A DNA stretch of 64,000 nt from NCBI GenBank assembly GCA_015057375.1, contig SVEM01000001.1, positions 62,001 to 126,000 on the forward strand. The letters run 5' to 3'. Below are positions 31,208 to 40,932 of this stretch, piece by piece (positions within the stretch are counted from its first letter, which is position 1; each line of letters starts with the position of its first letter). A program made the position numbers and the translations under genes. Origin of the DNA: Lachnospiraceae bacterium. GTDB taxonomy: Bacteria; Bacillota; Clostridia; Lachnospirales; Lachnospiraceae. Under the pieces are notes generated by a model. That model did not search any database. It worked only from the letters and a program-made list of their open reading frames with translations, and had not been told where the DNA came from.

Positions 31208-32050
31208 TTATCGGTAATTCTGCATTATAACTGATATATCCGAAGCATCTCCCCATACTCCCGGCGAATCATACGGTCTGTCAGGGAATTGTCCGTATAA
31301 AAGGCTTATATCATAATTATGGCTCTTAATATACCATTCAACCTGTTCTGCAAGAGATACCGGTTTTCCGGTACATACATTAATAATACCCTGTATATCT
31401 TCCTGTGTACTTGCTGCAACAATCATGCGTGCCAGCTCATCAACATGAACAAAATCATAAAGATTCTTACCTGATGTGAACGGAAATGTCTTCTTACCAT
31501 CCTCTACTGCCTGTACAATTTTTGCAAATATAGAGCTTCCGCGTGAATCATCACCAAATATATAATAAGCTCTGAGCCAGTCCACTATAACATCCTTGTC
31601 CTTAGCATATAAAAGAAGTGCCTGTCTCAAAGCATTCTTTGCTATACCATACATAGACTGAGGATTACAAGGTGTATCAGCCTTTATGGCGCCTTCGTGA
31701 TAACCTATCTCATGCATGCTTCCCATAACGGATACGAGTTTCACGCCTCCGTCAATCATATGCTTAAGAAATTCCATATGTGCTGACAAATCTGCCATAT
31801 GCGCATCCGAATTATGAATAAATCCATCTCTCCATGCCATATGAATAAGCACATCCGGGCACCCGAACTGTTCATATATATCCTTGTCTCCGCTAAAAAG
31901 CTTCACGTCAGAAAATTCAGCACGTTCATCTACACCTTTATAGTTAAAATCACTTGCTATGACATAATAACCTTTATTAAGCAATTCTTTTACAACATGT
32001 CTTCCGATATATCCGGAAGCACCTGTAACAAGCACTTTTTTAATATTCAT
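31208..32050 (-). CDS. NAD-dependent epimerase/dehydratase (extended SDR)
   Basis: KVLVTGASGYIGRHVVKELLNKGY; YGIAKNALRQ; operon with surface-polysaccharide genes. Confidence 0.88.
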   Translation of the reverse strand: MNIKKVLVTGASGYIGRHVVKELLNKGYYVIASDFNYKGVDERAEFSDVKLFSGDKDIYEQFGCPDVLIHMAWRDGFIHNSDAHMADLSAHMEFLKHMIDGGVKLVSVMGSMHEIGYHEGAIKADTPCNPQSMYGIAKNALRQALLLYAKDKDVIVDWLRAYYIFGDDSRGSSIFAKIVQAVEDGKKTFPFTSGKNLYDFVHVDELARMIVAASTQEDIQGIINVCTGKPVSLAEQVEWYIKSHNYDISLLYGQFPDRPYDSPGVWGDASDISVIMQNYR

Positions 32051-32144
32051 GATAATCTCCTCATGCTATATTCTTTAATTTCATATAGTATAACATACAT
32101 TTTGGTTACTGCCTATATTATATTCTTTTGCAGAATCAAAATTA

Positions 32145-33182
32145 TTAAATATATTTTTTCAGTTTATCACATACTGAATCAGATGCCACATTAAGCATGT
32201 ATGCAACCGGTATGATAATCAAAACCGATACCGCAAATAATCCATACGACCCTGTCACACTTATTGTATTTGCATCAAATGCTGCCTGTATATATTCAAA
32301 TATGACATGATGTACAAGAAATATACTGTATGAATACTTTGTAAGAAATGCACACACTACCTGTATACCTTTGTATTTAACATAATCGGCTACGAACACC
32401 AACACTATAAAAAATGCTATACCAACATAAGTTGTTCTTATTGAAGATACCAATTCCGGTTTTATTATGGTATTTGCGATAAGTATAAGTGTTGCAAATA
32501 CAGCAACAGGCCACTTGATTTTCAGTCTATGTTTTACAAGCGACATACCAAAACACAGCTCCGGAAGTCTTATGAGTATGCATTTTGACATTGCCATTTC
32601 AAGATTATAATATCTTATAACCACACAGTATATAACTGCTATTGCAATCCATGTGATTATTTCATACTTTTGTATCAGGACACGAAGAATCGGAAATATA
32701 AGATAAAATAATACTATAAATCCCAGGAACCATTCGCCGAGTATATAAAATCCTGCTCCATACTCAGACAGATACCCATCCATTCCTGCAATTGTAACAA
32801 AAATACGCCACTTTGGGATATCGAGTCCCATAGCCGACCATAAGCCAAGCTTTGGAAGCACTGCAACAAGGTATGCCATCCAGAACATCGGATATATTGA
32901 AAGAAATCTTTTTTTGTAAAAACTAATAAGCGACAGTTTCCCATTATATACATACATTAGTGCAGCACCGGATATTATCAAAAATAATGATACTCCGAGG
33001 TCACCTATGTATATTCCGAAAGGATACTCAAACAATACACATTTATTAAGCTGTGGCTCTGCGACACCAAATACAAACCATGCATTATAATGTGTCAGAA
33101 GAATCAGAATTACTGCAATTGCCCTGACAAAATCGAGGTAAAACAGTCTTTCTCTATTATTATTCTTTTCCATTACAAGCAC
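32145..33182 (-). CDS. Acyltransferase family 3 membrane protein
   Basis: RLFYLDFVRAIAVILILLTHYN; multiple TM segments; SIFLVHHVIF. Confidence 0.9.
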   Translation of the reverse strand: MLVMEKNNNRERLFYLDFVRAIAVILILLTHYNAWFVFGVAEPQLNKCVLFEYPFGIYIGDLGVSLFLIISGAALMYVYNGKLSLISFYKKRFLSIYPMFWMAYLVAVLPKLGLWSAMGLDIPKWRIFVTIAGMDGYLSEYGAGFYILGEWFLGFIVLFYLIFPILRVLIQKYEIITWIAIAVIYCVVIRYYNLEMAMSKCILIRLPELCFGMSLVKHRLKIKWPVAVFATLILIANTIIKPELVSSIRTTYVGIAFFIVLVFVADYVKYKGIQVVCAFLTKYSYSIFLVHHVIFEYIQAAFDANTISVTGSYGLFAVSVLIIIPVAYMLNVASDSVCDKLKKYI

Positions 33183-34194
33183 CTATTTTCTTTACTATTT
33201 TTTTCGTTGCACCTATAACTGTTCTGTTATATTTGCGCTCCCACTCTTCTTTTTCTGCGGTAACTGCATCAATCGCATTTTGAAGCTGATGTTGTTTAAC
33301 AAATGCTTCCTCTGCAACTTTTTTTAACTCACGTCTGACATCTTCAAGCTGCATGTTGAATTTTAATTCTTCAATTGCCTTTTCTTCCCTAAACTTTCCA
33401 AACTCCTGTATTATCATAAGTTTTTCATGTTCCAGGTCAGACAATGTCCTGGTTTTCTTAAGACATATAGCTTTGATAATAGCATATGCATCATCAGCTT
33501 TTCCTTTACCGCAAATAACATAATCATGAAATGCTCTGTACGTATTCTCAAGAGTCTGCAAATCCGTTTCAACGTTAAGTTCCTTCATTGCCTCTTCAAA
33601 CGGATAAATATTTTCAAACTTAGCATGATGTATATATACATCCTTTATACAATGATATATAACAACATCCTGCGGAACCACAAAGTCAAATACCCATTCG
33701 TAATCAATAAATACAGGCTGATCGTTCGTATATACTATGTTACTTGCTATTGCATCATAATTAGACAGATGAAGTGCAGGTTTTCCTTCAAATATACTTC
33801 CGTCTCCAAACACTTCCCTATATTCATCACTTTGGCAAAACACAGTTATGTTTTCACTGTTTCCGATTGCATACTTCTTATGTTCACGTAAAAGCTTACC
33901 AAAAGCTTCCTTATCTCCTGCTTCTGCTGCCTTACAATATCTGTCCTCTAAAAGTTCGCCGTTTATATATTCAAATATAGCTCTTTCGCCGCACACCTGT
34001 ACATCGCATAGTTTTATATCATAATATTTGATAAGCTGTTCTTTGTTGTATACAAATCTGTTAATGTGGCTTATACCTTCAGGATATATAGCCTCTTTAT
34101 ATACCGTAAGAGCATTATTATCTTCTGCAATAACAGTCTTAATACAAAAATCTTTACAGCGTTCATCACTGAATTTCGTATATTTCACTTTCAT
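33160..34194 (-). CDS. Kinase-like (APH/protein-kinase fold) protein with C-terminal predicted coiled coil
   Basis: HLSNYDAIASNIVYTNDQPVFIDYEWVFDF resembles catalytic-loop D-x4-N and metal-binding D; heptad-like EEKAIEELKFNMQLEDVRRELKKVAEEAFVKQHQLQNAIDAVTAEKEEWERKYNR. Confidence 0.6.
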   Translation of the reverse strand: MKVKYTKFSDERCKDFCIKTVIAEDNNALTVYKEAIYPEGISHINRFVYNKEQLIKYYDIKLCDVQVCGERAIFEYINGELLEDRYCKAAEAGDKEAFGKLLREHKKYAIGNSENITVFCQSDEYREVFGDGSIFEGKPALHLSNYDAIASNIVYTNDQPVFIDYEWVFDFVVPQDVVIYHCIKDVYIHHAKFENIYPFEEAMKELNVETDLQTLENTYRAFHDYVICGKGKADDAYAIIKAICLKKTRTLSDLEHEKLMIIQEFGKFREEKAIEELKFNMQLEDVRRELKKVAEEAFVKQHQLQNAIDAVTAEKEEWERKYNRTVIGATKKIVKKIGACNGKE

Positions 34195-34201
34195 ATGCTG
34201 G

Positions 34202-35107
34202 TCACTCCTTTACGGCTTCAATCAAAAATGAATTGGCAAATATGCTGATTTCTTCAGTTCCGGCAAGACTGTGGAATGCCTTTACCTGATTGAAATTTTC
34301 ATATATTTCACTGTCGTAGTTGGATTTTTCCGCATAATCTACCTTCATGTTCTTTATCGTATCTTCATCATATATAACTGTAGGAAGCTTATAATCAGGG
34401 AACGGATAATAAAATACCGGTTCACAAAATCCACCTTCTGTAAGCATATTTTTAAGTTGTGATTTTGTAAATGTCCTTACATGATCATCTTCCTTATACC
34501 CTTCTATTCCACTGTACGGTCTTCCTGTATGATCTTCATTGTATCCGGCAAAATACTTCATTCCGAGTTTGTTTTCAATTGCAATATAAAGTCTTCCGCC
34601 CGGCTTCAGACACTCGTGTACTTTTTTAAGAAATGTAGTAAACGGCTCGTCCGAATCTATGTAATAATATGCATACTCAAATACACCAATAAGTGTAACT
34701 ACATCATACTTTTTGGTAATCGGTATACTCTGAAAATTACCGACAATGAGATTGATATTATCAAAGTCCTTGTGTCTGTAGGCATTTACCAAAGAGCGTC
34801 TCTTTGAAAGATCTATGCAATCCACACTTTTAGCCCGTCTTGCAATTGCACCGGTTACGGCACCCATGCCTGCACCGATTTCAAGGACCTCATCCTGCTC
34901 ATTTATTACCATAGGCTCTGCAATATTTTCTCTTTGTCTGCTGAGATGATAAAGTATCGGCCAACTTGTAAACTCCTTATGTGAGAAGCTGTAATCCTCT
35001 TCCTTGACTATCTGTAATATTCTGTTTTCTATTTCGTCTCCGTCACTATAGCTGTCGCTTCCTGAATAATATGTCAGGTCCATAGTTACTCCGCCGATTT
35101 TCTCCAT
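34202..35107 (-). CDS. Class I SAM-dependent methyltransferase (start may be MDLTYY at 35083)
   Basis: VLEIGAGMGAVTGAIARRAKSVDCIDLS; VVTLIGVFEYAYYY; LKPGGRLYIAIENKLGMKYFAGYNEDHTG. Confidence 0.88.
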   Translation of the reverse strand: MEKIGGVTMDLTYYSGSDSYSDGDEIENRILQIVKEEDYSFSHKEFTSWPILYHLSRQRENIAEPMVINEQDEVLEIGAGMGAVTGAIARRAKSVDCIDLSKRRSLVNAYRHKDFDNINLIVGNFQSIPITKKYDVVTLIGVFEYAYYYIDSDEPFTTFLKKVHECLKPGGRLYIAIENKLGMKYFAGYNEDHTGRPYSGIEGYKEDDHVRTFTKSQLKNMLTEGGFCEPVFYYPFPDYKLPTVIYDEDTIKNMKVDYAEKSNYDSEIYENFNQVKAFHSLAGTEEISIFANSFLIEAVKE

Positions 35108-35108
35108 T

Positions 35109-36956
35109 TTACTCCCAGCCTCTCAATTTCATATATTTATTTCTTGCTTTTGTATATATCTTCATAGGTATTACTTTCCTGAGAATACTTACAATCACAA
35201 CTTTAGTCTTTTCTCTCATACTTACAATATGCGGGTATCTTATGATATGGTCATTTTCTATATTATCAACAACAACCTTATGATAATTCGGTCCGTATTT
35301 TTCAAATACAACTTTATTCAGCTCTCTCATCATATAATCATAATTTGTTGTTTCTAAGGCCGCATAATAGTTGTTATAACATACACCTGAGTAATAACCA
35401 TTCTTCTGAACCATGTATATATATGACATCAGGTATACATCCCTGTCGGCATTTTCATCACATGGTGCAAGTGCTGCACTTCGTATAAAAAAGCTTCCGC
35501 CAAATGGTGCCTGTGGCGGCTCTGTAATCTTACAGCTTATTCCCGGCGCATGCTCATTTACATAAGCCTCAACTTCTTCATACCTGCCTTGATATCCATA
35601 CGCCTGTTTCTCAAATAATACTCCATGATGCGGAACCGGTGGCACAAGCATACCAAGTTTATTATTATCCCTGAATGTAGCTATAATGTTGTAAATAATA
35701 CTTTCTGTTCCGAGCAGATTCTCCCAGTCTCTGTACTGCCATGAATCATAATCGCTGTACGGCTGTGAAATCTCCACATCAGACATAACAAGCATTGCTA
35801 CAATATCATATTCATTTTTTACCGCATACATTTCACGGTATGCCTTTTGGTATGTGTTATCGGTAATTAAACAGGTTTTATATTCATGAGCTGTCTGCAG
35901 ACTACTTATTTCAGAAAGCGCTTCTTTAGTTCCTGCAATATACAGCACAACATCATCAGGTATCGCATTAATATATTTTACATACCTGTCTGCATGCTTT
36001 GTACTTTCAGCATATATAAATACACATACCTTTTCGTCTATTGAAGAAATATATTTTGCATCATGAGGAAGCATATAATTAAGATGCATGGCTTTTGATA
36101 TCTCTGTCATATTTTCAAGTCTTAAGAGATTATCCCATATCATGTCCAAATCATAATCGAGATTCTCTTTCATATAATCGTATGCATCTACTGAGGATTC
36201 TCCGCAAGTATTTAACAGAAAATCATGGTAATCGGTGAAAAAAGAACGTCTCTTTATAATAGGACAACGTTTAGTTTCTATCATGTCTTTAATACTAAAC
36301 ATGACAGGGCTGAAATTATATCCTTCATAATCCGACGAATCCACATAAGTATCCCACTTATATCCAAGGTCCTCAAAGTGCTTTGCAAATATCGTCTCAT
36401 ATTCACATATTGACTCTATATATGATGTAGGATTTTTAAGATTTGTAATAAAATCAATATAATCACTGCTCTTTACAAAATCACTTCTTAGTGCCATAAA
36501 ATGCGACTGCAAATGCTCCGGCATGTAACCGTATCTGTTCACTCCGTATGGATCCGGACTTACCTTATAGTGTCTTGTTATTCCCCAGAAATCAAGGTCA
36601 ATATCATCCATTTTTTCAAACATCTCACTAAATGGATATAATGGTCCGAAAAATGTATAGTTAAATAATATTGTCTCATCATATTCGGCAAGTTTATCAA
36701 GTCCTATATGAAATATTCCTGCTCTGTATCCTCCGACATCAAATCCTTCATTTTCCTTCATAAGAACTTCATCTGCAACCGAATTAAACTTAGCTTGTGC
36801 ATCATCATTAATATCCCCATTAACAACGACGAGAAGCTTCTTTAAAAACGGACGAAGAGAATTAAGCAGATACATGACATACTCATCTACCATACCCTGC
36901 CTGTCATAATATAAAAATATACCGCATCGGTTGTTATTACCTTTTGTTATTTTCAT
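35109..36956 (-). CDS. Rhamnan synthesis protein F (RgpF-like), paralog 2
   Basis: IFLYYDRQGMVDEYVMYLLNSLRPFLKKLLVVVNG...NEGFDVGGYRAGI...LFNYTFFGPLYPFSEMFEKMDDIDLDFWGITRH; start chosen at MKITKG. Confidence 0.85.
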   Translation of the reverse strand: MKITKGNNNRCGIFLYYDRQGMVDEYVMYLLNSLRPFLKKLLVVVNGDINDDAQAKFNSVADEVLMKENEGFDVGGYRAGIFHIGLDKLAEYDETILFNYTFFGPLYPFSEMFEKMDDIDLDFWGITRHYKVSPDPYGVNRYGYMPEHLQSHFMALRSDFVKSSDYIDFITNLKNPTSYIESICEYETIFAKHFEDLGYKWDTYVDSSDYEGYNFSPVMFSIKDMIETKRCPIIKRRSFFTDYHDFLLNTCGESSVDAYDYMKENLDYDLDMIWDNLLRLENMTEISKAMHLNYMLPHDAKYISSIDEKVCVFIYAESTKHADRYVKYINAIPDDVVLYIAGTKEALSEISSLQTAHEYKTCLITDNTYQKAYREMYAVKNEYDIVAMLVMSDVEISQPYSDYDSWQYRDWENLLGTESIIYNIIATFRDNNKLGMLVPPVPHHGVLFEKQAYGYQGRYEEVEAYVNEHAPGISCKITEPPQAPFGGSFFIRSAALAPCDENADRDVYLMSYIYMVQKNGYYSGVCYNNYYAALETTNYDYMMRELNKVVFEKYGPNYHKVVVDNIENDHIIRYPHIVSMREKTKVVIVSILRKVIPMKIYTKARNKYMKLRGWE

Positions 36957-36972
36957 ATATTCTAAGTCCTCT

Positions 36973-38757
36973 CTACAAATTACGTGTTCTTTCAATAAGT
37001 TCTCTGAAATTACATACACCGGTCTTTTTAAACAATGCCCGTATGAGCTTATCATTTATAAATTTCCAGTTTGTCAGCTCTATCCTTGCATACGTATCAA
37101 CCATAAGCCATCCCGAATAATAACCCTCATGCTGTACACAGAATGGGTAAAGTCTCTCAAGTGCATGAAGCACGGTTGCGTCTGTATCTATAGGTTCCTT
37201 AGGAAATTCATCATACTGCCAGTCGTGGTCAAACATAGCCTTAAGTGCTTTTGTTCTAACCCAGAACATAGAGCCAAGCGGTGCAACGGGCTCTTTGCTT
37301 TCATCCATATTTACATGTATTCCAAGTTCTTCCGCAAGTTCCTTTGTCACCTTAAAGTTTTCTCCCCACTCACCTTTTCCGGTTGTCGGATAATATGGTG
37401 CGTGATTAGGAACAGGTGGTGCAAGCATACCAAGTTTGTCATCATTTTCAAATGTGCTTATTACATTTTCGATAAATGTCCTGTTCTTTAATGTGTTTTC
37501 AAAACATTTATATCCCCATGATGCTCCTATTGACATAGGAACTACCTGATATACCTTTTTATCATGTACCTTACATATAAGGTCATATTTATATATCAGA
37601 TCCTTACAACCAACCAAAAATGGTGCTACATCGCGTCCGATATTTCCTACAATACGAAACTCTACATTTCTGTCAGAAAGACCTAAAAATGCTTTTTTTG
37701 CAACTTCAAGTTTTGCTTCGGAAGGTACCGTAACATATATATCACAGTTTTCCGGCATTTCTTTTGCGTATTTTGCACAAAACTCTGCAAGTTCTTCATA
37801 ATATATGTGAATTACAAGAGCACACTTAAGAGACGACGGCCTATAACTGTCTATATGCACCTTTGACGGAACAATAAAATTAGAGTGCATACGTTTCTTT
37901 AGATCCGCCTGATTTTCAAGTCTCAAAAGAGTTTCCCATATCATGTCGGTGTCATAGTCAGTATTCTGTTCAAGGAAATCAAAAACCTCTCTTATTGCCT
38001 CTCCACCGCTTCTTGACAAAGCTTCTCCGTAATCATGGAAAAAAGAACGTTTTTTCATAACCGGACAGCGTTTCTTTTCGATCATATATCTAGGATAATC
38101 TCGAAGCGGATCATAAGTGTATCCGATAAGCTCGGTAGAATCGGCATATGCCTTCCACTTATACCCCATATCCGAAAACTTCTTTGTAAATACTGTTTCA
38201 AAATATCCTATGGCCTCATTATAATTGGTTATCTTCGGAAGATTGTTCCAATATGATTTGAAATCATCAGTCTTACATAACGACTGTCTGAAAACCATGA
38301 AAAATGACTGAATATGTGTAGGAATATATCCATATTCTATAGTCCCGAACGGATCAAACGGAACTTCATGGAAGGTTGTCATTCCCCAGAAATCCACATC
38401 TTCTTTATTCATCGCTGAAAACATTTCTGAAAACGGATAAATCGGTCCAAATAAAGTTGAATTGAATAAAATAACTTCATCATAATCACTAAGCTTCTCT
38501 AGTGATACATGATTAAGCCCGTATTTGTATGCTGTTATGTCATATCCCTCATTAGGACGCACAAGCACCTCATCCGCCACTTCATTAAATGAAGAAAGGC
38601 CCTCGTCACAAACCTCTCCATTGCAGACAACAATAAGACGGTTCACTTCTTTTTTCATGCCCTTAAGAAGCTCCGTTATATATTTATCAACAATGCCATC
38701 CTTGTCATAAAATACAAAGATGGCACACCTATTTATGTCATATCTATCAAGTTTCAT
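36973..38757 (-). CDS. Rhamnan synthesis protein F (RgpF-like), paralog 1
   Basis: IFVFYDKDGIVDKYITELLKGMKKEVNRLIVVCNG...NEGYDITAYKYGL...LFNSTLFGPIYPFSEMF; start chosen at MKLDRY. Confidence 0.88.
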   Translation of the reverse strand: MKLDRYDINRCAIFVFYDKDGIVDKYITELLKGMKKEVNRLIVVCNGEVCDEGLSSFNEVADEVLVRPNEGYDITAYKYGLNHVSLEKLSDYDEVILFNSTLFGPIYPFSEMFSAMNKEDVDFWGMTTFHEVPFDPFGTIEYGYIPTHIQSFFMVFRQSLCKTDDFKSYWNNLPKITNYNEAIGYFETVFTKKFSDMGYKWKAYADSTELIGYTYDPLRDYPRYMIEKKRCPVMKKRSFFHDYGEALSRSGGEAIREVFDFLEQNTDYDTDMIWETLLRLENQADLKKRMHSNFIVPSKVHIDSYRPSSLKCALVIHIYYEELAEFCAKYAKEMPENCDIYVTVPSEAKLEVAKKAFLGLSDRNVEFRIVGNIGRDVAPFLVGCKDLIYKYDLICKVHDKKVYQVVPMSIGASWGYKCFENTLKNRTFIENVISTFENDDKLGMLAPPVPNHAPYYPTTGKGEWGENFKVTKELAEELGIHVNMDESKEPVAPLGSMFWVRTKALKAMFDHDWQYDEFPKEPIDTDATVLHALERLYPFCVQHEGYYSGWLMVDTYARIELTNWKFINDKLIRALFKKTGVCNFRELIERTRNL

Positions 38758-40027
38758 ACTGATCTCCTTTATCAATCGATACAATTGACTCCATGTCATA
38801 AAATCCTACGGTATTTTTATCTGAAATAACATTAATATTACATATATCATATAATCTGTGATACACCACAAAACGGCTGTTGTTAAAACCAACACACCCT
38901 AATGCAAGGACATAGTTTCTTCCCTGAAGAGTCATTCTCTGTTTGAAACTTATAATCCTTTCTTCACCGGCTTCCACAGTTCCTGTCGAAACATTTTCAT
39001 ACATAGTATTGGTTCCTGTAACCTCTGTTCCCTGAACATCCTTTATAGTGAACGCAAATATCGGTTCTTCTATCTTTTGATGAAATTTTACTCTAAACCT
39101 TACCTCAAATTCCGTTCCTTTTTCGATATTAGAGGTGATTCTGCCCTTATCATCAACAATTGCAAAATCCACTATTTCTGCTTTTTTCTCACCATAGTCA
39201 AGGCGTTCCGGATTGACAACAAGATCCTGCATCCAGCCTGTATCATTGCCCACAAGCGGCTTGTCTTCCTTTGCCACGTCAAGCTCCTGCTCCTCATTCA
39301 CAAGAATCTGCTTGTATTCGTCAACAATCTGCTTAGGAAGTCCTTCCGATATCTTCTTTCCCTTGTTAAGGAGTATAACTCTGTCACAGTATTTGCTTAT
39401 GCTTCCAAGGTCATGACTTACAAATAGTATTGTCTTTCCAAGCTTTTTGAATTCCTCAAACTTATGATAACATTTAACCTGAAAGAAAACATCTCCTACA
39501 GATAACGCTTCATCTACTATAAGAATCTCAGGATCTATGTTAATAGCAACAGCAAAAGCAAGTCTTACAAACATACCGCTTGAATAAGTCTTAACCGGTT
39601 GATGCACAAACTCTCCTATATCAGCAAACTGGAGTATATCATCCAGCCTCTTATCTATCTCGCTCTTATCGAATCCCATCATGGTTCCGTTAAGATATAT
39701 ATTTTCGATACCAGTATACTCCATGTTAAACCCGGCACCAAGCTCAAGAAGCGCCGATATACGTCCGTCAACATTAAGCTCACCCGCTGTAGGCTGAAGC
39801 ACTCCTGTTATTATCTTAAGAATGGTTGATTTGCCGGATCCGTTAGTTCCGATTATTCCGACTGTTTCTCCCTTTTTCACTTCAAAACTGACATCATTGA
39901 GTGCGTAATGCTCATGATAGCATTTCTTCTTGGTAAGTCCCAAAGCTTCCTTGAAACGATCACTCTTTTTGTCATAAAGCTTATACATCTTACTTATATT
40001 TTTAACTTCAATAGCATTATCAGACAT
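38747..40027 (-). CDS. Polysaccharide ABC exporter ATPase (Wzt/TagH/RgpD type) with C-terminal extension
   Basis: GIIGTNGSGKSTILKIITG Walker A; YSSGMFVRLAFAVA signature; ~170-aa C-terminal beta-rich domain resembling the Wzt carbohydrate-binding domain. Confidence 0.93.
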   Translation of the reverse strand: MSDNAIEVKNISKMYKLYDKKSDRFKEALGLTKKKCYHEHYALNDVSFEVKKGETVGIIGTNGSGKSTILKIITGVLQPTAGELNVDGRISALLELGAGFNMEYTGIENIYLNGTMMGFDKSEIDKRLDDILQFADIGEFVHQPVKTYSSGMFVRLAFAVAINIDPEILIVDEALSVGDVFFQVKCYHKFEEFKKLGKTILFVSHDLGSISKYCDRVILLNKGKKISEGLPKQIVDEYKQILVNEEQELDVAKEDKPLVGNDTGWMQDLVVNPERLDYGEKKAEIVDFAIVDDKGRITSNIEKGTEFEVRFRVKFHQKIEEPIFAFTIKDVQGTEVTGTNTMYENVSTGTVEAGEERIISFKQRMTLQGRNYVLALGCVGFNNSRFVVYHRLYDICNINVISDKNTVGFYDMESIVSIDKGDQYET

Positions 40028-40042
40028 ATCTTATCCTCTCTT

Positions 40043-40843
40043 TTACAGAACGTCAGCAAAATGAACCTTAAGCTTATTAAACATCTTAACTCCAAAAATA
40101 AACAATAAGATTGTTACAATCCAAAAATATATTGACAGAACCGGTCTGTCCCAAAACCACACCTTGGAAATAATCGAATCACGATAACCATATACAATGT
40201 AATACATAGGATTCAGCTTAAACACCCATCTGAACTGTTCAGGTATAAGTGTAAGCTGCCACATGATCGGTGTCATCCATATGCCAATCTCTATAATGAC
40301 ACCTATAATCTGCATCGTATCTTTGAAAAACAATACCACTGAGCTTGTAAAATATACAAGTGCAAGCAAAAATGCGACCATGCAGAACATGTAATACAAT
40401 ATCTGGAACATATATAAATGAGGCATATTACCATAGCAGCAATATACTATAATAGGCAATGCCGTGAAAAACAAATGTACAAATAATGATGAGATTACTT
40501 TAACTATAGGAAGTGTACTTATGTTAAAAACAATCTTTTTTACAAGATACTGATATTCAATAAGTACAGCCGTTCCGCTTCCAAGAACATCTGAAAAATA
40601 GAACCATGGAACAAGTCCGGTAAGTAACCATAAAACAAACGGACATCCGTTCACATCACTGCTTCCAAGACCAACCTGGAAAACAAACCAATAGACCAAT
40701 ACCGTAATAATAGGACGGATAAATGCCCACAACATTCCAAGAAACGAACCAACATACTTGGTTTTAAAATCATTCTTTGCAAGATTAAATATCAGTTCTC
40801 TGCTATGAACTATATCCATAACTGCCTGAAAAAATTTTTTCAT
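40043..40843 (-). CDS. Polysaccharide ABC exporter permease (Wzm/TagG type)
   Basis: DFKTKYVGSFLGMLWAFIRPIITVLVYWFVFQVGL; six TM pattern; start chosen at MKKFFQ with SD GGAGG. Confidence 0.92.
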   Translation of the reverse strand: MKKFFQAVMDIVHSRELIFNLAKNDFKTKYVGSFLGMLWAFIRPIITVLVYWFVFQVGLGSSDVNGCPFVLWLLTGLVPWFYFSDVLGSGTAVLIEYQYLVKKIVFNISTLPIVKVISSLFVHLFFTALPIIVYCCYGNMPHLYMFQILYYMFCMVAFLLALVYFTSSVVLFFKDTMQIIGVIIEIGIWMTPIMWQLTLIPEQFRWVFKLNPMYYIVYGYRDSIISKVWFWDRPVLSIYFWIVTILLFIFGVKMFNKLKVHFADVL

Positions 40844-40932
40844 CTTTATCCTCCAATTTATGGCTGTCACAATAATATCATTCGACAATTTTTATGTCAA
40901 GCAAGACGCCCCGCAATCAAGGCCTTCTACAC

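Noticed and set aside
36931-37491. 186-aa + strand ORF opposite the RgpF-like genes
   Set aside because: Low-complexity antisense translation of an AT-rich gene; no recognisable motif.
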